Positions 17,335 through 26,168 of a stretch of DNA of 64,000 bases are shown one piece after another (position 1 is the stretch's first letter; each line of letters begins with the position of its first letter). A program made the translations under genes and the position numbers. The stretch is from Brevibacterium siliguriense (GTDB lineage: Bacteria; Actinomycetota; Actinomycetes; Actinomycetales; Brevibacteriaceae), in NCBI RefSeq assembly GCF_900105315.1, contig NZ_LT629766.1:2170001-2234000 (forward strand). The letters run 5' to 3'. The notes under the pieces were generated by a model. The model saw only the letters and a list, made by a program, of their open reading frames with translations, made no database searches and was not told where the DNA came from.

Positions 17335-18726
17335 ATGGTCGTGGCCTGGTGGAGCATCATTCCGTTCGTTCTGCTGCTCGGGTGCATCGCGGTGCTTCCG
17401 CTCATCCCGGCCACGGAGAAGATCTGGGATCGCAACCTCGTCAAACTCATCGTCGCGCTCATCCTCGGTGTGCCGATCGCCGTGTGGTTCCTGTTCAGCG
17501 GGGAGTCCACGACCGTCATCCACGCGCTGCTCGAGTACTTCCAATTCATCATGCTCATCGGCAGCCTCTTCGTCGCTTCGGGAGGAATCTTCCTCGTCGG
17601 CGACATCAAGGCGACACCGCGGAACAACACGATCTTCCTCGCCATCGGCGGCGTGCTGGCCTCATTCATCGGCACCACTGGTGCGGCGATGCTGCTCATC
17701 CGCCCGATCCTCAACACAAACCAGGACCGCAAGCACCGCACTCACACGGTCATCTATACGATCTTCATCGTCGCGAACTGCGGCGGTCTGCTCACGCCGC
17801 TGGGTGACCCGCCTCTGTTCCTCGGCATGCTGCGCGGAGTGCCCTTCGAATGGACGTTCGGGCTGTGGCCGTACTGGCTCTTCGTCAACGCTCTGCTGCT
17901 CATCAGCTACTTCGCCCTCGACTCGAAGATGTACGCCAAGGAGCCGGCCGAAGCGCTGGCCAAGGACGCCGAATATGCGACGAAACTCGGCCTGCGCGGT
18001 GCCAGCGGTCTGCTGTTCCTGGCGATCATCATCATCGCCGTCGCGTTCATCCCGTCGGTCGACATGCATGCGATCGAGACGGGGCATTCGACTGCCTCGG
18101 ACTATGTGCCGTGGCGTGAGGTCGTCATGTTCGTCTCCGCGGTGACGTCGTTCCTCGTCGGCGACCGCGGTGCCAGGTTCAACCTCAACAAGTTCACGTG
18201 GACGCCGATCCTTGAGGTCGGGGCGCTGTTCATCGGCATCTTCCTCACGATGATGCCGGCACTGCAGTACCTCAGCCAGATCGCCCACAAGATCCCGCTG
18301 GGCGAGATCTCTCTGTTCATCTTCACCGGCGGTCTCTCCTCCGTCCTCGACAATGCTCCGACCTATGTCACCTTCTTCGAGATGGCGGCTCAGGTGCCGG
18401 GCGAACCGAAGGTGGCGGGTGTGCCCGAGACCCTGCTCATCGCGGTCTCGCTCGGTGCCGTCATGGGTGGGGCCATCACCTACATCGGCAACGGGCCGAA
18501 CTTCATGGTCAAATCCGTCGCGGACTCGGCGAACGTGGCAATGCCGAGCTTCGGCGGCTACGTGTGGTGGTCGCTGCGCCGCCTCGTGCCGATCCTCGCC
18601 TCGTTGGTGCTCATCTTCATGACCGGTTCCCTGTGGTGGATCCTGCTCGGAGTGCTGGTCGCGCTCGTGATCCTCGGACAGGCCGGTCGAGACCTGCGAG
18701 CGGCGAAAGTCGTGAAGGCGGACTGA
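17335..18726 (+). CDS. Sodium:proton antiporter of the NhaD / ion-transporter superfamily
   Basis: A 463-residue membrane protein with about 12 hydrophobic segments. TGAAMLLIRPILNTN and the NCGGLLTPLGDPPLFLG loop are characteristic of NhaD/ArsB-like ion transporters, with the second re-entrant motif GAVMGGAITYIGNGPNFM in the C-terminal half. The family exchanges Na+ or Li+ for H+; citrate and arsenite carriers are relatives. AAGGAG precedes the ATG. A TAAAGT box near 17266 may be its promoter. It appears monocistronic. Cation use cannot be proven from sequence. Confidence 0.82.
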   Translation: MVVAWWSIIPFVLLLGCIAVLPLIPATEKIWDRNLVKLIVALILGVPIAVWFLFSGESTTVIHALLEYFQFIMLIGSLFVASGGIFLVGDIKATPRNNTIFLAIGGVLASFIGTTGAAMLLIRPILNTNQDRKHRTHTVIYTIFIVANCGGLLTPLGDPPLFLGMLRGVPFEWTFGLWPYWLFVNALLLISYFALDSKMYAKEPAEALAKDAEYATKLGLRGASGLLFLAIIIIAVAFIPSVDMHAIETGHSTASDYVPWREVVMFVSAVTSFLVGDRGARFNLNKFTWTPILEVGALFIGIFLTMMPALQYLSQIAHKIPLGEISLFIFTGGLSSVLDNAPTYVTFFEMAAQVPGEPKVAGVPETLLIAVSLGAVMGGAITYIGNGPNFMVKSVADSANVAMPSFGGYVWWSLRRLVPILASLVLIFMTGSLWWILLGVLVALVILGQAGRDLRAAKVVKAD

Positions 18727-18827
18727 GCCGACATGCTCGGAACAGTTGAGTCGCGCAGTGCGGATGCGGTGGGACTCTGAGTCCGCGCGGTGACGCCGGA
18801 CGCAGTTATGGCGGAGACGGCGGCGGC

Positions 18828-20000
18828 GTGCGAGTCGCTGCCGGAGTCGGCCTGTACTTCACCGGAAACGGAGCCGTGTTCGCAGCGCTGCTGCCGTGGT
18901 ATCCGCTGTTGGTCGACCGGCTCGGCCTGAGCTCCTGGCAGTTCGGACTCGTCGTCGCCTGCTTCGCCGGCGGATCGCTGCTGTCCTCGGCTCTGCCAGC
19001 TGCACTCATCGCCCGCTTCGGAGCTCACCGGGTCGTCATCGGCGGAACAGTGATGCTCGGTGTGGCCGCCTCGGCGACGGCGTGGTCGGTCAACGGCGTG
19101 ATGATGGCGATCTGCCTGCTCCTGCTGGGGTGCTGCGATGCGATCGTCGACGTCGCGCAGAACGTCGTCGGCATCACCGTGCAGAAATGGGCCGGTCGCT
19201 CGATCCTGTCATCGATGCACGCGCTGTGGAGCTTGGGCGGACTGGTCAGCGGTGCCGCCGCAACCGCGGCTGCCAGCGCGGGTGCCGATATGCGAGTGTG
19301 GTTGGCGCTCATCGGCGTCGCGACCGTGCTCATCACGATCGTGGGCAGGCGACTCATCGGCGGCTATGCTTCGCCGAGACGGGTCGCGGATGACGAATCC
19401 TCACAGGGGAGCAGCAGCGGAGAGGAGGTTGCAGGGCGTTCGAAGCGGGCGATCCTGTTGGCGGCTCTGCCCTTGGCGATCGTGGCGATCTGCGGTGCCG
19501 CGGTCGAAGACATTGCGAACAACTGGGCGGGACTGTCTGCGGTCGAGTTCGCGGACGTTCCGGCCTCCTCGGCGGGGATCGCCTTCAGCATCGTCATCGG
19601 CAGCCAATGCCTCGGACGGTTCAGCGGGGACGCGCTCGTGATGAGGTTCGGGGCCGGTCGGATCGCGCGACTCGGTGGCGGGCTCATCGCGCTCGGCGGA
19701 TTCGGCATCGTCTCAGCCCAGGAACCGATCCTGCTGCTCGTGTCAATGGGTGCGATCGGCTTCGGGTCAGCGACGCTCGTGCCCGGCGCACTCGGCGCCG
19801 CCGGCCGTCTGCCCGGCGTCGGACGGGCCGGGGGAGTGACGCTCGTTAACTGGCTGATGCGGGTCGGCTACCTCGGGACGAGTCCGCTGGTCGGAGTCAT
19901 CGCCACCGGAGCCGGACTGCGATGGGGTCTCGGGGTTCTCGTTCTCGTCGGCATTCTGACGATGGTATTGGCGAACCGACTGGACGTTCGCAGAGCCTGA
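18828..20000 (+). CDS. MFS transporter
   Basis: A 390-residue carrier with 12 predicted hydrophobic segments in two halves joined by a hydrophilic loop (residues ~180-205, rich in Ser and Glu). The first inter-helix loop has the Arg-containing ALIARFGAHRVVIGG sequence, a relaxed MFS motif A. The opening VGLYFTGNGAVFAALLPWYPLL resembles the FucP/YbjJ-like branch. The start is a GTG with a distant GGAG; no better start lies in frame. A 13-bp palindrome (GGACTC/GAGTCC, 18772-18784) lies upstream and could be an operator. Substrate unknown. Confidence 0.82.
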   Translation: MRVAAGVGLYFTGNGAVFAALLPWYPLLVDRLGLSSWQFGLVVACFAGGSLLSSALPAALIARFGAHRVVIGGTVMLGVAASATAWSVNGVMMAICLLLLGCCDAIVDVAQNVVGITVQKWAGRSILSSMHALWSLGGLVSGAAATAAASAGADMRVWLALIGVATVLITIVGRRLIGGYASPRRVADDESSQGSSSGEEVAGRSKRAILLAALPLAIVAICGAAVEDIANNWAGLSAVEFADVPASSAGIAFSIVIGSQCLGRFSGDALVMRFGAGRIARLGGGLIALGGFGIVSAQEPILLLVSMGAIGFGSATLVPGALGAAGRLPGVGRAGGVTLVNWLMRVGYLGTSPLVGVIATGAGLRWGLGVLVLVGILTMVLANRLDVRRA

Positions 20001-20157
20001 AATCTGTGCGAGTGGGCTCGGTAATGCGCACGGCAGAGAGGTGGGCTCGAGACTGCGCTGGGTGTGGGTGGCCTCGGGACAGCCGGAAGCGCGGAATGGT
20101 TCTGGAAACGAAGAATGTGCCGCTGCTTCGCTTCAATCGAAGTGGCGACACATGTGG

Positions 20158-20234
20158 TGGTCGGGCTAGCGGGATTTGAACCCACGACCTCTTCACCCCC
20201 AGTGAAGCGCGCTACCAAGCTGCGCCATAGCCCG
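20158..20234 (-). tRNA. tRNA-Pro (anticodon GGG)
   Basis: On the minus strand the acceptor CGGGCTA pairs with TAGCCCG. The D arm has AGCTTGGTA, the anticodon stem CTTCA/TGAAG encloses loop CTGGGGG with anticodon GGG, and the T loop is TTCAAAT. The discriminator A at 20161 is followed by CCA, so the 3' end is encoded in the DNA. It reads CCC and CCU codons. Confidence 0.95.
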
Positions 20235-20404
20235 TTACCGTACTCCCTCGTGGGCAACGAGAACTAGCTTATACCGATCGGCGGCCAACTGCCAAAACCG
20301 CGTTCCGTGACCTTCGAAAAACAGGTATCATCCCAGGTAGATACCGAAGAAGCGGGACTTGCTGATGCCTGACAGGGTGACCCGGTAACATTTCCGTTTC
20401 GTGA

Positions 20405-20435
20405 TTGTTATGAAAGTGGACTAGGCCGCTATGCT
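20405..20435 (+). promoter_or_regulatory. Candidate promoter of the gcvH operon
   Basis: TTGTTA (20405-20410) and TATGCT (20430-20435) are spaced 19 bases apart and lie about 30 bases before the gcvH start. The rest of the 230-base gap back to the tRNA shows a GGTATC...GATACC inverted repeat (20324-20345) of unknown meaning. I see no glycine riboswitch. Confidence 0.45.
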
Positions 20436-20464
20436 TGGTACACCGACAAACTAGAGGAGTCGAC

Positions 20465-20869
20465 ATGGCAGATCTGGATTATCCAGTGTCTTTGCGGTAC
20501 TCGCGCGACCATGAGTGGGTTGCGACCACGGATGACAATGCAGTAGTCCGAGTGGGTATCACTGATTTCGCCCAGGAACAGCTGGGTGACGTCGTCTATG
20601 TCGACCTGCCTGAAGCCGGGGATTCGGTCACTGCAGGGGAGTCCTGCGGCGAAGTCGAGAGCACGAAGAGTGTCTCTGACCTGATTGCACCTGTGTCGGG
20701 GACCGTCACCGAGGTCAACGACTCACTCGACGATTCACCTGAGACCGTGAACTCGTCGCCCTTCGAAGACGGGTGGATGTATCTCGTCGAACTCAGTGAC
20801 CCCGCACAGCTCGAATCGCTGATGGACAGCGAGGCGTACAAAGAGCTCATTCAGAGCGAGGAGGCGTAA
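20465..20869 (+). CDS. gcvH: Glycine cleavage system H protein
   Basis: A 134-residue lipoyl-carrier protein that shuttles the aminomethyl group between the P, T and L proteins of glycine cleavage. The lipoylated Lys68 lies in EVESTKSVSD, and HEWV near the start is typical. Family length is 125-135. The ATG follows GAGGAG; an in-frame start ten codons upstream is not supported. No gcvT or gcvP is nearby; instead gcvH leads garA and a DUF151 gene, as in mycobacteria (Rv1826-Rv1829). Its TAA overlaps the next ATG by one base. Confidence 0.96.
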   Translation: MADLDYPVSLRYSRDHEWVATTDDNAVVRVGITDFAQEQLGDVVYVDLPEAGDSVTAGESCGEVESTKSVSDLIAPVSGTVTEVNDSLDDSPETVNSSPFEDGWMYLVELSDPAQLESLMDSEAYKELIQSEEA

Positions 20870-21930
20870 TGTCGCAGAATCACGATCAGAATCGTCCGAC
20901 CCCCTCGCAGCCCTGGTATGACAACGGACAGGTCCCGCAGTCGAAGAAGTTCCCGTTCGGTGCCGGCAGCGGCAACGGCGGTGACGAGTCGGCGACTCGG
21001 ATGAACCCCCAGGTCGACCAGAACGGCCAGGGCAATACCCCTCCCTACGGACAACAGCCGGCCAACGGCGCTCCGCAGGCACCGCAGTACGGCAACGGTC
21101 AGAACTATGGCGCGCCCCAGCCGGCCAGCCAGCCCTATGCCGCAAACGGTCAGGGCAGCCAGGGGCAGCCGCAGTATCAGCAGCAGAACCAGAATGCGCC
21201 GCAGAACTTCGGCCAGCCGCAATCCGGACAGCCCCAAGGCGGCCAGCCGCAGGGCAGCCAAGGTCAGTACCAGTACGGTTCGAACGGCGCTGGCCAGTTT
21301 GCGCAGCCCCAGGGCAGCCAGGGCCAGCAGCAGTACGGTAACTATCCGCAGCAGGGCGGCCAGCAGCAGTACGGTTCGAACAGTGCCGGCCAGTATGGCC
21401 AGTTCGATCCCAACCAGCAGCAGGGCAGTCAGCCTGGCCCCGGACAGTATGGTCAGCCGCAGCCCGGTCAACCCCAGTCGGGCCAGCCGCAGTCCGGTCA
21501 GCCACAGGGCGTGCCGTCGAACGGCGGTCAGGATGCGATGAACGATTCGGGCAGCCAGCAGTTCCAGGGAATCCTGGATCCGCACACCGGAGAGATCCAC
21601 CCCGTGCCCGACCTTGAAGGTCTGCAGGATGCCGACGCTCTGCTCGTCGTCGTCTCCGGACCGGACTCCGGTTCGCAGATCCTGCTCGACACCGACGTGG
21701 TCACGGTGGGCCGCAGCCCGAACGCCGACATCTTCCTCGATGACGTCACCGTCTCGCGCAAGCATGCCGAGTTCGTCCGTACGCCCAGCGGCTTCACTCT
21801 GCGCGACACGGGTTCGCTCAACGGCACCTATGTGGGTCGTCAGCTCATCGACTCCATCGAACTGCAGAACGGAGCCGATGTGCAGATCGGCAAGTTCCGA
21901 ATGATCTTCCAGCAGCGTCCGCGCTCCTGA
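20869..21930 (+). CDS. garA: FHA-domain protein, GarA/OdhI-like with a long Gln/Gly/Pro-rich N-terminus
   Basis: A 353-residue protein. The C-terminal FHA domain (residues ~256-350) has GRSPNADIFLDDVTVSRKHAE and GSLNGTYV, the phosphothreonine-binding residues, and ends QIGKFRMIF, very close to GarA. GarA controls 2-oxoglutarate dehydrogenase and glutamate metabolism according to phosphorylation of an N-terminal ETT motif by PknB or PknG. Here that segment is not recognisable: residues 1-220 are a low-complexity tract of Gln, Gly, Pro, Asn and Tyr with QYGQ- and GQPQ-type repeats. GarA is about 160 residues, so this one is more than doubled. Its start overlaps the gcvH stop. How it is switched is unclear. 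Confidence 0.85.
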   Translation: MSQNHDQNRPTPSQPWYDNGQVPQSKKFPFGAGSGNGGDESATRMNPQVDQNGQGNTPPYGQQPANGAPQAPQYGNGQNYGAPQPASQPYAANGQGSQGQPQYQQQNQNAPQNFGQPQSGQPQGGQPQGSQGQYQYGSNGAGQFAQPQGSQGQQQYGNYPQQGGQQQYGSNSAGQYGQFDPNQQQGSQPGPGQYGQPQPGQPQSGQPQSGQPQGVPSNGGQDAMNDSGSQQFQGILDPHTGEIHPVPDLEGLQDADALLVVVSGPDSGSQILLDTDVVTVGRSPNADIFLDDVTVSRKHAEFVRTPSGFTLRDTGSLNGTYVGRQLIDSIELQNGADVQIGKFRMIFQQRPRS

Positions 21931-21940
21931 CCGGGGGATA

Positions 21941-22426
21941 ATGTCAAAAGTTGAAGTCGAGGTTGTCGGCGTCCGCATCGAAATGCCCGCCAACCAACCG
22001 ATTCTGCTGCTCAAAGCCAGCGAACCTGCGTACTATCTGCCGATCTGGGTCGGTGCGATCGAGGCCAATGCGCTGTCGATCGCGCAGCGGGGGCTGACCC
22101 CGCCCCGTCCCATGGCACATGCTCTGCTGCTCGATGTCCTCGAGACGTACGATGCTGAGCTGCAGGACGTGACGATCACCGGCAAGGACGGCCAGATCTT
22201 CCTGGCCGAGCTGCACACGAACGACGGGAAGTCGATCTCCGCGCGCCCCTCGGACGCGGTGACTCTGGCGCTGACAGCACACTGCCCCGTCTACGTCGAA
22301 ACACAATTGCTTGAAGAGTCCGGAATCGAAGCCCCCGAGGCCGATGAAGAGGAAGTCGCGCAATTCAGAGACTTCCTCGACAACGTCTCGGCCGAGGACT
22401 TCGAGACCGGCACCGAAAACACATGA
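21941..22426 (+). CDS. DUF151 bifunctional nuclease-family protein
   Basis: A 161-residue DUF151 protein: VVGVRIEMPANQPILLLK, LPIWVGAIEANALSIA and SARPSDAVTLAL are the family landmarks. Plant and mycobacterial members are reported to have nuclease activity; the bacterial role is uncertain. The acidic C-terminal tail is variable in the family. In mycobacteria a MerR-type regulator lies between garA and this gene; here only ten bases separate them. GGGGG lies just before the ATG. Confidence 0.85.
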   Translation: MSKVEVEVVGVRIEMPANQPILLLKASEPAYYLPIWVGAIEANALSIAQRGLTPPRPMAHALLLDVLETYDAELQDVTITGKDGQIFLAELHTNDGKSISARPSDAVTLALTAHCPVYVETQLLEESGIEAPEADEEEVAQFRDFLDNVSAEDFETGTENT

Positions 22427-22436
22427 AAGTGAAACA

Positions 22437-23831
22437 GTGAGTCTCCACACAGATCCGGTTCTGTCCAACAGAGAAATCGCCGCTGCCGGTCACGATAATC
22501 TCCGCGGTCTCGACGACTGGCGCGAAATGGATCCGAAGCAGCAGCCGACGTATCTCGACAGTGCCGCGCTCGACGAGGTGCTCACCGATCTGCGCAGCTC
22601 TCCTCCGCTGGTCTTCGCGGGTGAGGCCGATGTGCTCAAACAGCGGATCGCAGCCGCCTCGCGCGGAGAAGCGTTCGTCCTGGCAGGCGGCGACTGCGCG
22701 GAATCCTTCGACGGAGCCCAGGCGGATAAGATCCGGGCGCGTGTGCAGACCGTCCTGCAGATGGCGGCCGTGCTCACCTACGGCGGATCGATGCCTGTGG
22801 TGAAGATCGGCCGCATGGCCGGTCAGTTCGCGAAGCCGCGGTCGGCCGATATGGAGACCCGCGACGGAGTCACCCTGCCGTCGTTCCGCGGCGACATCGT
22901 CAACGGCTACGAGTTCACCGAGGAATCCCGCCGCCACGATCCGGAGCGTCTGCTCAAGGCGTACCATATCTCCGCCTCGACTCTGAACCTCATCCGTGCG
23001 TTCACTCAGGGCGGTTTCGCCGATCTGCGGTTCGTCCACGATTGGAACCGCGGCTTCCTCGCATCGAATCCCGGGTACCAGCGCTATGAACAGACCGCTG
23101 CCGAGATCGACCGCGCCATCCGCTTCATGGATGCCTGCGGAGCCGACTTCGATGCGCTCAAGACCACCGAGTTCTACGCCGCCCACGAGGCGCTGCTGCT
23201 CGAGTACGAACGTGCATTGACCCGCATCGATTCGCGCACCGGCGAAGCCTACGACGTGTCCGGACACTTCCTGTGGATCGGTGAGCGCACCCGCGAGATC
23301 GACGGTGCCCACGTCGACTTCCTGTCGAAGGTGCGCAACCCCATCGGCGTCAAGCTCGGCCCCACGGCCACAGCCGACGACGCTCTGGCCTTGGCCGAGA
23401 AGCTCGACCCGGATGCCGAACCTGGCCGCCTGACCTTCGTCACCCGCATGGGTGCCGGACAGATCGGCGAGTCGCTGCCGGCTCTGCTGGCAGGGGTCGG
23501 CGACCGACTGCCGCACGTGACCTGGGTCTGCGACCCGATGCACGGCAATACGATCACCTCGAACACCGGGTACAAGACCCGGCGCTTCGAAGACGTCATG
23601 GCCGAGGTCGAAGGATTCTTCAACGCCCACCGCGATGCGGGCACGATCCCCGGCGGACTGCATATCGAACTCACCGGCGATGACGTCACCGAGATCATGG
23701 GCGGAGCCACGGAGATCGACGATGAAGGTCTGCGGCGCCGCTACGAGACCCTCGTCGACCCGCGCCTCAACCACGATCAGTCTCTGGAGATGGCGTTCCA
23801 GGTCGCCGAGTACCTCACTCGCCGGAAGTAA
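22437..23831 (+). CDS. aroG: Class II 3-deoxy-7-phosphoheptulonate (DAHP) synthase
   Basis: A 464-residue plant-type (class II) DAHP synthase, first step of the shikimate pathway, condensing phosphoenolpyruvate and erythrose 4-phosphate. Landmarks are the metal-binding Cys in AGGDCAESFDG, PVVKIGRMAGQFAKPRS, and WVCDPMHGNT near the C-terminus. The start used is the GTG ten bases after the DUF151 stop, giving a family-length protein; the frame is open further upstream inside DUF151, but that would add unrelated residues. Class II enzymes in mycobacteria are feedback-inhibited by aromatic amino acids and bind chorismate mutase. A long hairpin ends the unit. Confidence 0.94.
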   Translation: MSLHTDPVLSNREIAAAGHDNLRGLDDWREMDPKQQPTYLDSAALDEVLTDLRSSPPLVFAGEADVLKQRIAAASRGEAFVLAGGDCAESFDGAQADKIRARVQTVLQMAAVLTYGGSMPVVKIGRMAGQFAKPRSADMETRDGVTLPSFRGDIVNGYEFTEESRRHDPERLLKAYHISASTLNLIRAFTQGGFADLRFVHDWNRGFLASNPGYQRYEQTAAEIDRAIRFMDACGADFDALKTTEFYAAHEALLLEYERALTRIDSRTGEAYDVSGHFLWIGERTREIDGAHVDFLSKVRNPIGVKLGPTATADDALALAEKLDPDAEPGRLTFVTRMGAGQIGESLPALLAGVGDRLPHVTWVCDPMHGNTITSNTGYKTRRFEDVMAEVEGFFNAHRDAGTIPGGLHIELTGDDVTEIMGGATEIDDEGLRRRYETLVDPRLNHDQSLEMAFQVAEYLTRRK

Positions 23832-23838
23832 CAGCCGC

Positions 23839-23895
23839 CACAGACAATTCCGGGGGCTCCGCAGAATCTCTGCGGAGCCCCCGGAATTGTCTGTG
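23839..23895. terminator. Perfect 27-bp-stem bidirectional terminator
   Basis: An uninterrupted inverted repeat of 27 bp with a three-base ATC loop (23866-23868); the core is CCGGGGGCTCCGCAG. It sits between the convergent DAHP synthase and kinase genes. There is no T-tract, which is common for GC-rich actinobacterial terminators. Confidence 0.85.
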
Positions 23896-23974
23896 ACTGA
23901 TGAGTCACGTTTATGACTGACAAGACACTCGTCTGACCGACGTGCCACTCGTATCGCTGACGAGTCCTACTTGT
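23895..23974. repeat. Four degenerate 20-bp tandem repeats
   Basis: Units start at 23895, 23915, 23935 and 23955: GACTGATGAGTCACGTTTAT, GACTGACAAGACACTCGTCT, GACCGACGTGCCACTCGTAT and CGCTGACGAGTCCTACTTGT. The last includes the stop codon of the kinase gene. The period matches the array at 15037. Confidence 0.65.
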
Positions 23975-26168
23975 CTTTGTCCTCGTCCTTCTTATCGTCG
24001 GACTTCTTGTCCTTGGAATCGTCCTTCTTCTCGTCCTTCTTGTCGTCCTTGGAGTCGGACTCTTCCCTCTTCTCCTTGCCCTTGGACACGCGGACGATGA
24101 TGAGCGAGTTCGCGGGCTTCGCCTCGGTGCTCTTCGGGAACTGCGAGACGACCTTGCCCTTGGGAACGTCGTCGGAGAACACCTCGTCCTTGCCGACGCG
24201 GAACCCGCGCTTGGCCAGGGTCGCATACGCTGCATCAAAGGTCAGACCCTCGACGTTGGGAACCGGGATCGGAGCGACGCCCTTGGAGAGGACGAGGTCG
24301 ATCTTCTCGCCCTTCGACAGCTTCGTCCCGGGCTTCTGCGAAGCCGAGATGACGGTGTCCTCGGCGACCGTGTCGCTGTATTCCTCGTCGACCTTGCCGA
24401 CTTCGAGGTTGACCTTCTTCAGCGCGCCTTCTGCCTCGTCGCGGCTCAGGCCTTCGAGCTTCGGGACCGCGAACTTCTCCTCACCCTTGGACACGACGAC
24501 CGTGACGGATGAGTCGGGGGCGAGCTCTGCACCGCTGACAGGTTCGGTGCCGATGACCGTTCCGGCGGGTACCTTGTCGTCGAAGACTTTCTTCGGCTCA
24601 GCCTTGAGGTCGTTGTCCTCCAGCTGCGTGGTGACTTCTTCCACGGACTTGCCCGCCAACTCGCCGGGGACGATGGACGTCGGAGCCGGCAGGTTCGCCA
24701 CGACGAACCACGCGACCAAAGCGAGAACGGCAACCACGGCGACGAGACCCACGAGGACCCGACGTCGACGACGTCGGGCAGGGGGCGCCCCCGCCGAAGC
24801 GGCCGCGGAACCAGCGACGACCGCGGCCTTGTCCTTGCCGTCCCGATCATCGTCATCGTCGCGGTCGGAATCCGAATCCTTCGATTCCTGCTCGCCGTCG
24901 GAGTCCTCCTCTGCAGAGGAATCGTCCGTTTCGTCGGCATCTGCATGGTCGTCGGAAGCCGCGTCGTCTGAAGCTTGAGCGTCGGCGGAGTTGCCTTCTG
25001 CGCCAGCACTGGCTGCTGCAGCGGCACCGGCCGCACCGACTCCGGCCGCGGCGATGGCGCCACCGGCAGATTCGTCCGAGTCATCGTCCGAATCGGCGTC
25101 ATCGGATCCATCCGTGGTTGCCGCCTCGGCGGAAGAGTCGTCACCATCGGCATCATCAGCTGCATCAGGAGCACCCGCTGCGTCGTCCTCTTCGCCTTCG
25201 AGGTACGGGATCTCGTCGGTGCGGGAGCGCTTCTCCTTCGGGGCCACCTCGCCGAGGTCGATGCTCGCGGTGAGCACGGGGGAGTGCTCGCCTGCTGCGA
25301 TCTGCGGATCTCCGAGGTCGAGCTCGGCGTCGCTCATCTCCGCTCGGGCTTCGGCCAACGCCAGGCGGAATTCGGCGGCATCGGCCGGACGATCCTCGGG
25401 ATCCTTCGACGTCGCCCACAGCACGAGTGCGTCGAGTCGCGGGCTCAGATGGGCTACGACGTCAGACGGCGGCGGAACCGTGTCGTGGACGTGGCGATAG
25501 GCGACCTGGATGGGCACATCGTCGGTATAGGGCTGAGCGCCGGTGAGCATCTCGTAGAACATGATGCCGACCGTGTACAGATCGGTGCGAGCATCTGCTC
25601 CGGCCCTGGTGACGAGCTCGGGAGCGACATAGCCGACGGTGCCGATCAGGGTCTTCGTCGTGGTCGCCGTGGTCACGGCACGCGCCAGACCGAAGTCGGC
25701 GAGCTTGACCTGACCGTCGGTGCCCAGCAGCACATTGTCTGGCTTGAGGTCACGGTGGATGATGCCCGTCGAATGCACGGCCTCCAGTGCAGCGAGGATC
25801 GCGTCGAGGACGACGATCGCCTGCCTGGGAGTGAAGGTGCTGCGGTGTTTGAGCTCACGGCGCAGAGTCACCGACGGCAGGTGCTCCATGACGAGGTAGA
25901 CGATATCGCCGTCGCGCGCCTGATCGTGGATGGCCACGAGGTTCGGGTGGGTGAGGCGACCTGCGTTGATCGCCTCCCGACGGAAGCGTTCGACGAAGGT
26001 GTCATCGGAGATGAGGTGCTCGTGCATGACCTTGATCGCGATCTCACGGTCGAGACGCAGGTCGGTGCCTCGGTAGACCATGGCCATACCGCCGCGGGCG
26101 ATCTTGGCATCGATGCGATAGCGGTCATTGAGCACCATGCCGATGCGGGGATCTCGGCGGGCGGTCAC
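23967..26168 (-). CDS. pknL: Serine/threonine protein kinase with three PASTA domains (PknL-like)
   Basis: A 733-residue membrane kinase. The kinase domain (residues ~17-275) has ATP-binding Lys46, catalytic Asp140 in HRDLKPDN and DFG at 158-160; the glycine loop reads ARGGMAMV, with Ala at the first Gly. A long Asp/Ser/Ala-rich linker follows, then a basic stop and one transmembrane helix (near 470-490), three PASTA repeats that in related kinases sense peptidoglycan or Lipid II, and a Lys/Asp tail. The context with aroG, a Rv2175c-like gene and a polyprenyl synthetase matches mycobacterial pknL, although M. tuberculosis PknL lacks PASTA repeats. It starts at a GTG overlapping the LysM gene stop. 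Confidence 0.92.
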   Translation of the reverse strand: MTARRDPRIGMVLNDRYRIDAKIARGGMAMVYRGTDLRLDREIAIKVMHEHLISDDTFVERFRREAINAGRLTHPNLVAIHDQARDGDIVYLVMEHLPSVTLRRELKHRSTFTPRQAIVVLDAILAALEAVHSTGIIHRDLKPDNVLLGTDGQVKLADFGLARAVTTATTTKTLIGTVGYVAPELVTRAGADARTDLYTVGIMFYEMLTGAQPYTDDVPIQVAYRHVHDTVPPPSDVVAHLSPRLDALVLWATSKDPEDRPADAAEFRLALAEARAEMSDAELDLGDPQIAAGEHSPVLTASIDLGEVAPKEKRSRTDEIPYLEGEEDDAAGAPDAADDADGDDSSAEAATTDGSDDADSDDDSDESAGGAIAAAGVGAAGAAAAASAGAEGNSADAQASDDAASDDHADADETDDSSAEEDSDGEQESKDSDSDRDDDDDRDGKDKAAVVAGSAAASAGAPPARRRRRRVLVGLVAVVAVLALVAWFVVANLPAPTSIVPGELAGKSVEEVTTQLEDNDLKAEPKKVFDDKVPAGTVIGTEPVSGAELAPDSSVTVVVSKGEEKFAVPKLEGLSRDEAEGALKKVNLEVGKVDEEYSDTVAEDTVISASQKPGTKLSKGEKIDLVLSKGVAPIPVPNVEGLTFDAAYATLAKRGFRVGKDEVFSDDVPKGKVVSQFPKSTEAKPANSLIIVRVSKGKEKREESDSKDDKKDEKKDDSKDKKSDDKKDEDKDK

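Noticed and set aside
20280-20464. Possible glycine riboswitch before gcvH
   Set aside because: No tandem aptamer-like conserved pairing is recognisable, and the candidate promoter lies only 30 bases from the start codon, which leaves no room for an aptamer in the leader.
23895-23974. Possible CRISPR array
   Set aside because: Units are degenerate and contiguous with no unique spacers; there are no cas genes in the window.
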